Shown here: positions 46,882 to 59,817 of the stretch, one piece after another
Layout: every line of letters begins with the position of its first letter
Numbering within the stretch: position 1 is the stretch's first letter
Assembly (NCBI GenBank): GCA_963693365.1
Contig: CAVNZM010000001.1
Span: forward strand, 6,014,001 to 6,078,000
Source of the DNA: Amoebidium appalachense
Taxonomy: Eukaryota > Ichthyosporea
Reading direction: 5' to 3'
DNA: 64,000 bases
The notes under the pieces: model-generated
What the model saw: the letters and a program-made list of their open reading frames with translations, nothing else
Told to the model about the DNA's origin: nothing
The model's database searches: none
Translations under genes and position numbers: made by a program

Positions 46882-48219
46882 ACCCACACACACACACACA
46901 CACACCAGACACACACACCACCACCACGGTGACCACCACCACCACCACCACCACCACTCACCCCTTAAAAAAACCACACACATACGTGCACGTGTACACA
47001 CACACACAGAACACCACCACCACCTCCACTGGACCCCATTTCCTCGTTGTTTTCTTAAGCCTTCAGACCAGTCCTGCACACTGGAGTTAAACAATTGAAT
47101 TCACCTAGGCTGACATGCATCCACCCCCGCCTTCCACTTCCCTCCCCCCCACCCCCTCCCCCCCCCACCCCCCCACCCCCACCCCCTCCCCCTCGATGAA
47201 GAAGGGCCCCCGTAAGCCTTGGGGGGGGGGGGGGGAGGGGGGGGAGAGGGGGAGAGGGGGGGAGCTCTTGAGCCTCCGGGTAGGGAAGTGGGGTCCGGGG
47301 ATCCGGAGAGGAGGGGGGGGGGGGGGGGGGGAAGGGGCATATAATATTGGGCCTAGATATCATAGTATGGGGCCCCGGGGGAGGGGAGAGGTGGGGGGGG
47401 GAGGGGGGAGGATCCACGGGAAAGACCTTTAGGTGCATGTTCTTATTTATACCCCCTTCGAATCATCCCCCCTCTCCCCCCCCCTCCCCCCCCTGAGTGC
47501 AGGCCGTGACGTAGCTACGATAACCCTGCAGAAGGCAACAAAAATGTATTAATTACTAGCACTATACATGTGTTCATAGTGCAGCTTGCACCACGTATGA
47601 TCTCAGCAACTTTAAAGTAGTCACAAAGTTTAGTTATTTTCATTATTTTCATTGCTCTGAACTCTATTACTCTGAAATGATCACCGTGCATGTGCCGCAA
47701 GATAACAACCCTATATGTGTGCAGCTGCTGCCTGCAGGTTAGACTCGCTGAAAAGACAATTGTCAGTGTGCATCCGACGCTTGCAGCTGCAGCTAGCCTC
47801 TGCAACATTAATACTTGCCAAGTGAATGCTCTTACACTTGATCATCATTCACTCAAAAAACCGAGGACCGACAGATTAAATATTAATGTCGATCCGAATG
47901 ATCAGCAAGTGTCTATGCGTACTACTATATATACACACACGTAAAATGCGAAGCTATCAGTTACAAGGCACACCTGCTGCACTGGCACACATACACATAC
48001 ACACCGGCAGATCGATGCTGTCAAAATTTACTTTCATGTACTTCGTAGGTCCGACACAGGTGCACATGAACACGTACATATGTACAAGCCGCGCACACAC
48101 CACACCACACATACACACACACACACACACACTCACACACACACACGCACACACGCACACACGCACACACGCACACACGCACGCACGCACGCACACACAC
48201 ACACACACGCACGCACGCG

Positions 48220-48283
<64 letters not shown>

Positions 48284-48728
48284 GACACACACACACACAC
48301 ACACATCACTGGGTGCGCTCGCTGGGGATTAGTTTTTTGGCACGCTGTTGACTTTATCGTGTGTTTATTATTTGCTATTTATTGGCCAGCGGCCAACATT
48401 TAAAAATATACTATATACCTAAAAATAGATACTGACTACGGCCAGCAGACATTATACACCTTCCAGGACACATTAACACCAATAGTCTAACACACCATAC
48501 TCTCGATCACAAAGAATTCCTAACAAACAGAGAAAAGTGCAAAGGCTCTGTACTATTTATTACTCAGATTCTAAATTTTAATTCTTTACAGTAAACTTCG
48601 GAATGAAAGCTAGCCCCCCCCCCCCCCCCCCCCCCCCCCTCCCCCCTAACATGACTGTACGAAGAACAGGTATAACTTGAAGCACTACAACACATATGAG
48701 ATCCGTTACATTGGTGTACATTCCAATA
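44815..48728. other. Intergenic region between convergent genes
   Basis: Contains (GGT)n/poly-G at about 44888-44965, poly-G at 45126-45153, poly-C at about 45507-45546, CA and C/G tracts at 46850-47500, and a (CA)n/(CG)n block at about 48108-48304. One ORF at 45866-46135 has no recognisable domain. No gene is established here. Confidence 0.6.
48555..48560 (-). promoter_or_regulatory. Candidate poly(A) signal of the exonuclease gene
   Basis: AATAAA on the minus strand about 170 bases beyond the stop codon at 48729-48731. Confidence 0.3.
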
Positions 48729-50397
48729 TTAGACACTAGTTTGGCTACTCTGACTACTCTGAGATCCTGATTGGCTGCCTGCAGACTTGCGGCCACGATT
48801 ACTTTGCTTTCGATCGTGCCATTGCAGCTGCGTCTCTCCAGCAGGTGGCAACGCCAGGCCCAGCACAGCAGATGCACGAGAAGGGGGTGGGAACTGCCCA
48901 CCAGCCGAGGGCTGGCCCACATGGCCCAAGTAAGGATGGGGACCGTGCTGCGGCAGTAGCCCAGGCATGGGGAAGGCAGGGCCGGGCTGAGGCGGCATGA
49001 TGCCCCACGGTGGGGGCCAGCCATGTGGGTGGTGCGGGCCTGGATGGGGTGCAGGGGGCATGTGCGGCACATGGCCCTGCTGCATGTCAAGCGCGGGTGC
49101 TGGTGGCATGGCATCCTGATTGGCTGCAACCCAACGTGGGCAGCTCTTGGCCCGATTGGAGCCGGGGCAGCCCTTGCCCTGGCGGCCACACGTCTTGCAG
49201 GTCTTGGGGGCTCTCTGGGGTGGCTGCATAGGAGGGGGCACCGGCAAATCCATCTGCAGGGGCCCCTCAGGGCCAATGTTGCGATGCTTTTTGCCCACTA
49301 GCATGGGCAAGGGCCGCTCACGCTGCGCCCCTGCATCGACACCGTCTGGAACAGGGAGGGGTGGCAAGGGGGCAGGCCGTATGGTTGCTGGCACAGCGTC
49401 TGCCCTCTCCTCGCGCATACGCTTGCGGTGATCTGCCAGGCCCTCGTGTGTGGAGCGCTGTGCATGTGCCGTCTGCCAGGTCTTCCACTTGTCGAAATGC
49501 TTCTTGATGTAGGCCGCATCCTTCATGTAGATTCCCCCAGCCACAGAGGCAGCCTTGTTGAAGTCTTGGGCCAAAGCCTCGAACAGCTGGCCGTTGGGCT
49601 TTGCATGTGCCTTGTAGGTGCCCAGGAGCAGCGTGCTGAATAGCTTGCGCTCCTGAGGGGTAAGCACCGGAAGGAAGGGGATGGCCACATGTTGCTTCTG
49701 CGCCAGGAACTTGTAGTCGCCCCTCAGTGCAGGGTCCGGCTGTGGTGCACCACGCGCCACCTGGTTGCCCCCCCCCATGGCAGCACCGTCACCCTCCTCG
49801 ACCTCACAGTCCTCTGGCCCGCCCATCACGCCATTGGCTGCAGGCTCGATGTTATCAGACGGAGGTGGGGGTGCGGGCACCGCAACTGGCTCCTGCGCCG
49901 GGGCATTGGCCACACAGGAGAGCGGGGCAAAGTTGAAGTACTCCTCCGGTAGCTTGTAGCAGCCTACGGGTACCCACTGGGGGTCGAGGTGATGGCCGTA
50001 CAGCATCAGCGCCAGTGCCTCCATGTCGTCAACAATCCAGGGGCTGTAGTGGGGGGGCCCCGATGCCTGACCCAGGCGGTTGCGGTAGTGTGCACGCAGG
50101 TTGTGGCGGTGGCGCCTATTGGACATGGTGGCGTCCAGCAGGCGCAGCGACATGCGTGTGGCCCCAAAGTGGGTGGCCAGGGGGTTGTGCACTGCCCCCT
50201 CCACCTCGTTGGTGCCCCGGATGCAGCGGTAGCGCATGAGCCCATCTGCGTCGGCAGTGGTCTCGTAGTAGAGGGGCAGGCCGGGGGGGTCCGACAGACA
50301 GCCATTTTGGGCGTGTTCGAGCAGCGACTGTGGGGGCACAAGCAAACATCAGAGAGATGGGTGGGTGGTGGTGGTGGTAGTGTGTGTGTATGTGTGT

Positions 50398-50454
<57 letters not shown>

Positions 50455-50526
50455 TGGGGTTGCTAAGGAAAAAAACGAGCAGGGAAAGGCAAAAAACAAC
50501 TGGCTAGGCAGCAAGGGCCGTGCGGG

Positions 50527-50594
<68 letters not shown>

Positions 50595-52253
50595 ATGTTT
50601 GGGGGGGGGGGGGGGGGGGGGGGGGGGGAGGCTAGGGTGTGCGTGTGTGTGCAGATGAACCAAGGATGACAAATAAGCGAAGAATCTTTTCTGTGGTGGT
50701 GGAGTTGTTGGGCGCCTGCAGGGGGGAGGGGGGGGGGGGGGGGGTTGTTGCCTCGAGTCTTTCAAAGCCATCCTTCTTGAACAGAGGCTTGCCATCCGGT
50801 CCGGGCGGCACATCCTTGTAGGTGTTTTTGAACTCCACCAGCCGCGAGACCAGCGTGTATGGGTCGGGAATAACCCGCCGGATGCGCTCCATGAAGTAGC
50901 TCAGGTCGCCGCCCTTGAGCTCGGTTTCAATGTCGATGCCCTTCTGCTCCAGCACCCCCTGTGAGGCAGGATGCCAATATTAATTTACTACGCACACTGC
51001 AATTTGGGTTTGGTAGACTTTGATACCTGCCGTTATTGTAGGACCCCTCCCCTCCACCCCCCCCATCTTCTCCCCCAACACAAGTAAAAAATGCATGTGG
51101 CTATTTCCCCCCACAACCCTACATTATTTCTCTCTAGGCATATGAATAACCCCCACTCTCCTCCCCCCCTCCCCCCCCCCTCCCCCCCCCCCCCCCCCCC
51201 CCCCCCCCCCTTGCCCCCCCTCTCTCTGAGGCTCAGGCTCTCTCTCTTCCCTCAGAAGTTTTGTCGAAGGTGTGCATGGTTGTGGGTGGAATGGTGAGTG
51301 TGTGCTAACGAGTGTATGTGTGTGTGCGCGTCAGTCACGCATGTTGTTGTTGCCGTTTTTTTTATTTTTATTTTTTATTTTTTATTTTGGGGGGGGGGGG
51401 GAGGGGGGGGGGGGGCACCTTCACATGTCCGTAATCCTCTTCATTCCACACAAATATTGCCTCGCTGAGTGAGCGTGCGTACTCAGCCCTGCGGGGGTGT
51501 GACTTGTACGTGCCGTCCGCCGTGTTTGCAATGGAGTGGAAGGCGTCATTCAGCACAGTCTGCCACACCACCTCCCCAGGCGGTGCCTGGCCCAACATGC
51601 CCTCTCTGGGAGCTGCCTCGGGTCCCCCTGGGGCTGCCTCAAGGCCCCCCGGGGCTGCCTGGGGGTCCTGGGGGGGTGCCTGTGGGCCGGCAAGGGGTTG
51701 CTGCTGCTCGGCAGGGGGAGGACTGGCAGGGGGAGGGGCTGGGTCAGGGACCACCGGCACCTCGGCACCTGGGTCCGGTGGGGGCTGAATGGGCCGTAGC
51801 CACTGCAGGTGCACCATCAGCTCAAAGGGCGGCGGGCCCAGCTCTCCCAGGGTCTTGCCCTTGTCGGGGCCAAAGGGCACCTGCATGGCCGGCGACAGCA
51901 CCTGATCCACCCGCACCACTGCATGCTTCTTGCCCACCTTCATGCCCCCCCAGCGCTCCGGCTGCACAGCCAGCACCACCCCGGTGGCTGCTGCAGCATG
52001 TGGGCCCCGCCGGGGCACAATCTCAACCCCTTCACCGAGTGCCTTTGCATGAAGCCGCGCTGCATGTCATAGAGGGAAGCAAAAAACTCAGCCAAAAAGC
52101 CACAGCACCAACGTTTTTCTCTTCGCTCCACAAAAATCAAATGCATATTCCTTAGCAACCCCCTTCCCCCCCCCCCCCCCCCCTTCTCCCTCCCCCCCCC
52201 CCTCTCCCAGTGCCCAGCTTGTGTGGCACTTGCACGTGTTAACAGTGCTATAG

Positions 52254-52286
<33 letters not shown>

Positions 52287-53899
52287 ACCACCACCACCAC
52301 CACCACCAATCACCCCCTCCTTTGATAGCCACCCGACACCCAGCATAACACAACTGGAACACTGGCCCATGTGGTCAGCCACCCCCCCCCCCCCCCCCCC
52401 CCCCCCCCTCCCTCCCCCTCCCCTCTCCTCTGGGGGGCCCACAATCTTTCTATATCTGGCATAAGCACATAAGCACTGGGGCAAAAAGCAGGTGGGATAC
52501 ACACCTGACAGGTTTGGCCTATCGACCACGGCCGAGTAGACCTGCAGGGACGCATATGCATCAAGGGCAGCGTAGGTGGCCTGCACCTCTGATAGCGGCT
52601 CGTGCCAGTTGGAGCATCGAACAAGTGCCGGCTTGGGCAGCTTCTTGCCTATGACCTGGGCAGTGATGTCGGCCAAGCCCCGGGCCGCAGAGGTGATAGC
52701 TGCACGGGCATAGCAGAACCGGCCCAGCTCCAGATAGCTGGCCACAGGGGTGCCGTAGTCCTTGTTGAGGTGGGCCGAGTCCGTGCCGATCTGCTTGCCC
52801 ACCTTGATGATGCTGGGGTCCCTAAGCAGCGCAATCAGCTCGTCCACCAGCCGCGCGGGCGGGCTGTGGTTGGGGCCCATGCGTGCCAAGTGGAAGATGT
52901 ACACGGCCCGTGCGGTGGCAATCTGCAGCGTGCAAACCTTGGACCGCGCCTGGCCCACCCGATAGACCCACTCGCAGTCCAGCCCCACCACGCGGTGCTG
53001 CTGCCCCTCCAGGTCGGCACGAATGGCCGCTGTAGCCACCACCGCCCCCTGGCAGTCGGTGTACACCGGCTTAGGGTAGTTGGCCGGCAGCTCCAGCCCA
53101 GGCAGACCGTCCGTCACGCTTACCAGCGCAGCCTCGTTCAGACGGACGGGGCATTTTGGCCGGGCTAGGGTTGGAAACATGCGCTCAACAAACGCCCGGT
53201 CTTGGCAGCACCGATCTGTGTAGAAGAAGGCCGGGCCCTTGCTGTTGAGCGCCGCCGTGGTGGCAGAGATGCGCTGGATCACGGGCTCAATCTCCTGGTG
53301 GCTGCAGTCCCGTGTAAATACCTGCGCCCGGATCTCTGGGGTGCCGCACTGTGTGAGAGGGCATCTCCGAGCAGCCATGCATGTTCTAGCTTCCCTTACC
53401 ACATGGCCCTTCACGAGACTTCAGTGCCCACACAATCCTTTCCCCCTCCCTCCCCCCAAACCCATGTGCCCACATACTTTCCCCTCCCTCTCCCCCAAAA
53501 CCCTTCCCCCTCCTTCCCCCCAAACCCATGTGCCCACATACTTTCCCCAGGCCTCCCTTTCCCCCAAAATCTTCCCCCCCCCCTCCCCCCTAAACCCATG
53601 TACCTACAATCCTTCCCCCTTCCTCCCCCTAAACCCTTGTGATCACAATCCTTTCCCCCTCTCTGCCTTCCCCCCAAACCCATGTGCCCACGATCCTTCC
53701 CCACTCCCCCTCCCCCCAAACCATGGGACAGCCCTCCATATGGCACCTACTGTCCCCCCCCCCCCCCCCCCCCACCCCACCCCGGGCCTCTTGCCCTCTC
53801 TACCTTCAACCCCGACGGTGGTGTCTCTCCCCCCCCCCCCCCCCCCCCTGCATCCCTTGCAATCACTGGCCCCTACTCCCATTCTGCTTGGCAGAAGCT

Positions 53900-53946
<47 letters not shown>

Positions 53947-54182
53947 ATTCCCCGCCAAAAGAAAGCTCCACCCCAGCCCACCCCAATCTCTACCCAGCAA
54001 AAACACATACACACATATCTGGAGCTTCCTAGTTTTTGCTCGACAGGGCAAGAATTGTCCCCAAAACCCACATACTACAAACCTCTACTCACAGTGTGCC
54101 ACCTCATTAAATGTGGAGCCTAAGAGATTTAAAGGCCCTAGAGGGGGAGGGGGGGGGGAGGGGGGGGGAGGGGGGGGCGTGT

Positions 54183-54213
<31 letters not shown>

Positions 54214-54869
54214 GTGGGCGTGTGTGGGGGGGGGGGGAGGGGGGGGAGAGGGGGCCTGGGGGAGAGTGGGGGGAGGGGGGAGAAGAGGAGGGACCACACA
54301 CCGCCAAGCTCGTTTACACAAGTCCATAGGCCTCGGTACAGAGGCTCCCCATTGATGCCGGTGAGCTTCCCAATTTGGAAGGTGTGGTCGGCCTTGAGCA
54401 CGTTGTTTACGGGCTTGAGCTGCGTGTCCAGGCTCTGGTACTTTGCCGTGCGGTCGCTGAACTCAGTATACACGGCACTCAGGTATTTGCCTGAACCCCA
54501 AGTACTGTTAGAACTCCACCACCCTCCCATCAGGACCATCCCCCCCATTCCCTCTAGTCCCTCGTGTTCATCTCACCTCTCTGTATTTTCGTAAGTCTGT
54601 ATGGCTTTTCCCATCTCAAAAACGCTACACACCCATCTCCGGCCGTTTGCCCCCCCCCCCCCCCCTCCCCCCCCCCCCCCCTCCCCCCGCCCTCCCGGCG
54701 CGCGCAAACCCTCCAAGTCATTGCACCAACTTTCACCTTCTTTCCCCTTTGTGCCCCATCTGCAGTTTGTCCCCTGCACGTCCGTTTGCCCTTCCCCCCA
54801 CACCCTCCTGCCACTACTATAATAACCATTAAGTACCGCCACCAAGATCCAGTCTACCACCATGTGCCC

Positions 54870-54911
<42 letters not shown>

Positions 54912-55064
54912 CCCCTCTCCACCTCCTTTCCCCCAACACACACAGACACACATGCGCACACCCACCATCTAATTTCAGGCATAACAGTTCTCCACGATTT
55001 CCCAAGCACACTCACTGGTACATGGACCGTTATGCTTTCACCCCTCTGATGATCCCTCTGCCCC

Positions 55065-55100
<36 letters not shown>

Positions 55101-56605
55101 ACCACCACCACCACCACCACCACCATGACTGATTGCCACCACCACCACCTAATCCATCACCATCGTCCCCCCTCCCCCTCCCCCCCCCCCCTCCCCACAC
55201 ACACACACACACACACGGACCCACAAGTACACGCACACTCACAGGCGCACATCCACCACCACACATCCACCACCACCATAATAGAAACTTATTGACCACA
55301 CTTCCAAAACCCATTTCCAAGTCCCCCCCCCCCCTAAAAAAAAAAATAAAAAATAATAAAACAAAACCCTACCAAGCCAACCCAAAAAATGCCCAAGCAC
55401 GTGCATACAAAACAATGGGGACCATTTACACACCCAAAATGCAGTGCACACTTGCCTGAAGGCACATGTCCAGCGTAACCATTTTTGTCACCAAACGCCG
55501 AGAACTTAGCCGCCTGCTCCTCTGGGGGAAGTTCTGTCAGGCGCTGGTCGTGGGGGCGGAAATCGTTACGCTTTTTGAGTTCATACTTGGTCCAATGCAG
55601 CGCCCTCGAGTAATACAGGAGCCGCTGCTCGTCGTATCGCTGCTTGTGGAGCTCCGAGAGGAGGGTGGCAAAGGCGTTTGGGCCCACACCTTTGTCTGCC
55701 AGTGCACGCAACAATGTTACCACCTTTAGGTCGAGCCCACTGCGGTGGCTAAGGTAGGCCGGAAACTGATCACGCATGAAGAGTGGAAGGCGTTTAATTG
55801 TCTGGGGGTTTGTGCCGGCAAAGTTTTTTTTGCATGTGTCACAAAAGTACCGGGCCGTGATAATGTAGTAGCAGCTGTCAAAGTCGATAACACGCCGTCC
55901 TACGGGGTTGCTCATGAACCCATTGCGAGAAGTACGGTGTGGGTTGGGGTGGTTGTGGGGGTCCACGTAGTGATCATCGAAGGGGCACGGCACCATGAAA
56001 CCGGGAGACAACCTTTCCGGAAGCCAGGCAAAACATCTGGGTTTGTAGAAAGGCGCTGGATCGCCCCCAAATTTAAAGCCTATAATGGGAGGTGGAAGAT
56101 GCCACCCCACAGGCGTCTTCTCATCTTTGAGACTCTCTTTCACTGTGTGCAGGTGCGACTTGATTGTTTCGCCCGCCGCGTCAGAAAACTCCTCTCCACC
56201 GTCATCCCCGTCCGTATTATCTTCTCCCTCTTCCTCCCCTTCATCCTCGTCTACCCGGTACGCATCTGCTGCTGCATTTAGCAAAGGTTCCTCGTCGGGT
56301 TGCACCTGTATGTCTGGTGGGTGTGGAGCAGGGGCCCGATCCATTTCTCTTGGTAACGAATGGACGCTACCTGCCTCAACTACACGGGCCCTTATGTCGG
56401 CGGCCTTAGATAGAGGGGGCTGTTCGGGTTGTACGTTTACGTTTAGTTCCTGCAAAACAGCTTTGTTTGCCGTCCCAAAACCTGCAAAGTTCGCTAAAGG
56501 CTGAACAAATGCAGCATCTTTTTTTTTGCGCCCAGCTCCCTCCCTAGCTCCGCCTGTTTTATGCCCAGGGCGCTGTGTTGTGCCCTTAGGGCAGCCTGGC
56601 TTCAT
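48729..56605 (-). CDS. DUF6729-like + DEDDy (WRN-type) 3'-5' exonuclease protein of a transposon-like family
   Basis: Six exons on the minus strand, 1538 codons: 56605-55456, 54490-54302, 53335-52505, 52059-51419, 50958-50752, 50327-48729, all in phase. The N-terminus MKPGCPKGTTQRPGHK resembles the basic GRPKGTT leader of the family. Exon 1 (about 190-330) holds Cys/His pairs (MVPCPFDDHY, HNHPNP, YFCDTCKKNF) as in DUF6729. VPSGKYLSAVY and NELGEIRAQVF follow across two junctions. Exon 3 has the exonuclease motifs GLDCEW (Exo I, D and E near 566-568), GKQIGTDSAHL (Exo II) and YAALDAY (Exo III, DEDDy). Later NGCLSDPPGLPLYYE, RCIRGTNEVEGAVHNP and YSPWIVDDME are hallmarks of the same family. A terminal knuckle CKTCGRQGKGCPG lies near the Ser-rich end. 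The predicted activity is DNA/RNA 3'-5' exonuclease; the host role is unknown. Upstream ATG choices are not excluded. Confidence 0.8.
50530..50580. repeat. (CT)n microsatellite in an intron
   Basis: About 25 CT units between two poly-G tracts (about 50412-50453 and 50600-50628) in the intron between exons 5 and 6 of the exonuclease gene. Confidence 0.9.
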
Positions 56606-58154
56606 TTTAAACACTTGGGGCCTGGCCCCCTGCCCCCCTAGTGCGACTACGTTACCGCAAACATTCCCGTATTCCAGTGTGCTCGGCAATGCTGCTCATG
56701 GCCTTCCCGGACTGGTTGTGACCAGTAAAGAGCGCGCCAATTCCTGACCGCCGCCTACAGCAGTGTATGATCTGTTATCCATATTCGGCAAAAGGGGTCT
56801 TGCCCAACCAATGGCTTGAATCCTTGTAACTTTGCTTTATCCATATAAGGTTAGCTGAACACCCCCCCTCCAATCATACCCCCCCCTTCTCTCTAGTAGT
56901 AGCTCCTGGCATGCCGCACCCCCCCCCGCCCGACCGATCTGATTGCGCACATCCATGTGCGAGGAGTGTAAATGCTTTGCAAATGGTGACCGTTTTCAAT
57001 GATAATGGACATCCAAGTTTTTAATAGAAAAATAGTGACTCTGCGTCACAACTGTCTATCATGTTTTAAAAAAAAGAAAGAGGAGGGAGAAGGAGAAGAA
57101 AGTATATACTTTTTAACATGAAGCAAGCAACTTGAACGAAAGAACTAATTTGGCTCAGCCTTGATGGAGTGGCTCACCCAAGCCACATTGTTGTGATGTG
57201 ATTGGTGGATATGCCCTTGTGCTTGCATACGTGGGTTTGCTCTTAAGCACATATATCCAGTCTCAATAACCCAAACAAATATCACTAGAGTTTATCCCAA
57301 ACTCTTAAGCTCCGCTACACATGCGCACAGTTTGTGTACTTGATAGGCGCTAAGTCAAAGGATAATAGCTGTGAGAAAGAGCAACCTATTTTTTTTTCTT
57401 TCAGGCTAAAATGGTTTTATTCGTGTTGGGGCAGCTTGCAACACGGCCACAGTAACTGCGACACAGTTGCCACACGATTGTACAGTGCACCCCTTGTGCA
57501 CTTGGTAGACGCGCTCGCTCTCTGCCGCGTGCCACGGATACGGTATATCCGAAATTTCGAATCTGTCGATCCCCTGATGAAAACTTCCCACGACGTACCG
57601 TGTGCCTGTACTGTTTCTGATGGTTAGAAACGACGTAGCCCATAATCCTTCACCTTAACACCGTTATTTATTCATGTGGGAACCACTGGAAAAATGTCAG
57701 TTGCTCAATTCGAACGAAAAATGAATACAAGAGAGTCTTCAAAGGAACCGTTACCGCTTACCGGAACCCAAAGCCTTCCGGTAAATATATCTTATGTTGT
57801 TCTGCATGACCGCCAATCAAAATGACTACTACGCTTGAACAATCTATGATACGATTGGTGCTTATTGAGACCTAAAATACCCATCCAATCAGATTTTAGT
57901 GGCCAGATAATCTTCACCTGCATCACGTCAACAGGTTTCTGTGTCATTCCGTTTGTGTGAAGCATCAACAAACTGAGGGGGTCATAAAACAGTGGAAAAG
58001 CCAAAGGCAGTCAAAGTATCAAGTTTGAACTAAAACGACTACCCTCCCTAGATTTGTGTGTGAGAGCTGACGAACGGTTAAAAAGAGTAGCAGGCAAAAC
58101 GCTAAGATACATACTTCGGCTGTCCTGTGCTTAATAAGCCTTATCACAAACTCA
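56606..58154. other. Unique intergenic DNA between divergent genes
   Basis: AT-balanced sequence almost free of microsatellites, apart from a C-rich patch at about 56860-56930. The frame of the exonuclease gene stays open to about 56689 but without an upstream ATG. Confidence 0.5.
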
Positions 58155-58162
58155 TATATAAT
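58155..58162 (+). promoter_or_regulatory. TATA box of the small ORF
   Basis: TATATAAT about 29 bases upstream of the ATG at 58191, so the 5' UTR would be very short or the true start lies further in. Confidence 0.3.
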
Positions 58163-58190
58163 CAGTCACTGTGTGTGTAAACAATTCAAC

Positions 58191-58685
58191 ATGTCTCCAC
58201 GTTTCGCCCGTGTTCGTCGCAACTGCAGCATTGACAACATGACCACCCTTGGGTGTTCGCGGCCATGTGACTGTGACTTTTACATGATAGACCCTGAGAA
58301 CGCAGCAGCAGGCCTCATAGCGAGCCCACGGGGACACATGCCCTCTTCTTCCACAGCACGCCATTTTGTCGCCGTCTCACGCTCGCCACAATTTGTGCGG
58401 AGAAATGGTCCACCAACGCACAGCAGTGAGATGCTATTTTTTGAGCCGTGCAACGAGTGTATGAATGACCCATCAGCACGTGCTGTTCACATGTGCCACG
58501 TGGTTGGTCTTGTGAGAATACCAGAGGAACTTCTGGCACATTCTATTGGTGGGGGTGCAACGAGTACTTGTCAGCAGTTTGGTGTGTGCGAAACGAACGA
58601 GATTGCTGTCAGGCAGTGGGAGGCGGTGAGGAAAACAAACCTCAGGCATAGGGCCGAACACGTTGCAGGGGTGATTGTTTGCTAA
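58191..58685 (+). CDS. Small intronless ORF, Cys/His-containing, unknown function
   Basis: From ATG at 58191 (an in-frame ATG also lies at 58173) to TAA at 58683-58685, 164 codons. The sequence begins MSPRFARVRRNCSID and contains CSRPCDCDFYMIDPE, EPCNECMNDPSA and HMCHVVGLVRIPEELL. The paired cysteines could bind metal. Codon use is mixed and not repeat-driven, and the flanks are unique DNA. I recognise no family. It lies divergent from the exonuclease gene about 1.6 kb away and might belong to the same mobile unit, but nothing proves that. It could also be a chance ORF. Confidence 0.42.
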   Translation: MSPRFARVRRNCSIDNMTTLGCSRPCDCDFYMIDPENAAAGLIASPRGHMPSSSTARHFVAVSRSPQFVRRNGPPTHSSEMLFFEPCNECMNDPSARAVHMCHVVGLVRIPEELLAHSIGGGATSTCQQFGVCETNEIAVRQWEAVRKTNLRHRAEHVAGVIVC

Positions 58686-59645
58686 ATTATTGCCTTTTTT
58701 AGATTTAAAATATATCATGGCTGTGGGCTGCTGTAACTTAGCTTTGCTCTCGGTTTCATGCTGGTTGGAAACGCTTTTTCAACATCAAATAGATAGACGC
58801 GACAGTTGGAATAATCAGGTCTGGAGATATGAAACTACACGGGTTTGCTCCTTTTTCCTCTCCTTTTTATCAAACTGGATGACACATACCTGTTTACTTG
58901 TACATATTTGAAATAGGTACTGCACTCAGTGCCACATATGCGGCCGTGTGCTGCAGAAATACACTTACCAGGGCGGTTGGCTGGTCCCCGTTCTATGATC
59001 TAGTATGTAAGCAAGCATCATTGCCCCCAGTCATCATCATGTATAGTTTACACACGTGTGCAAATAACTGATGCATAGATCACAGAAACAGACCATTTTA
59101 AAGCTGGCAGCCTTTTTTAAGCTAACTAACATGCGGAATGGTTCACATGCATATGCATAGCTAACACATCATGTACGTTCACGGCTTTTAGCGTCACTGA
59201 GATCATGCATGTGGCGGAATGTGTGTGCAAACCTCGCAGAATTGCATTGTGACACAAAAAAATGGCACATCACAGCGTACAGCATATACACAGCACTTTC
59301 TCAATCACGCAAAGGCGCACAAACACAATGTCATGTCCACATGTCTCGTGCATAAGTTTGTTCACTGGGCCCACGCGTCCACGTGTGGAACCGCACGAAA
59401 CACACACAAGCGTGCACACTCACGCACACGCACACACACACGCACACGAAGAAAGAAACAGTCACACTCACAGTCACACACTCACACACGTCGCGACGCA
59501 CACATCCATGTGTGTGCGCGCACACACCGTACAAACACATGCATGCACACACACACACTCACACACACACACACACGCGCGCGCCGTAAAAACACACGCA
59601 CACAGGCATGCAGTGCAAACGGGTACACGCACGCATGCACACACG

Positions 59646-59696
<51 letters not shown>

Positions 59697-59781
59697 AGAA
59701 ACACAGTGACACAAACACACACTCACACACACACCGTAAAAACACACGCACACGCACGCAGTGCAAACGGGGACACGCACG

Positions 59782-59817
<36 letters not shown>

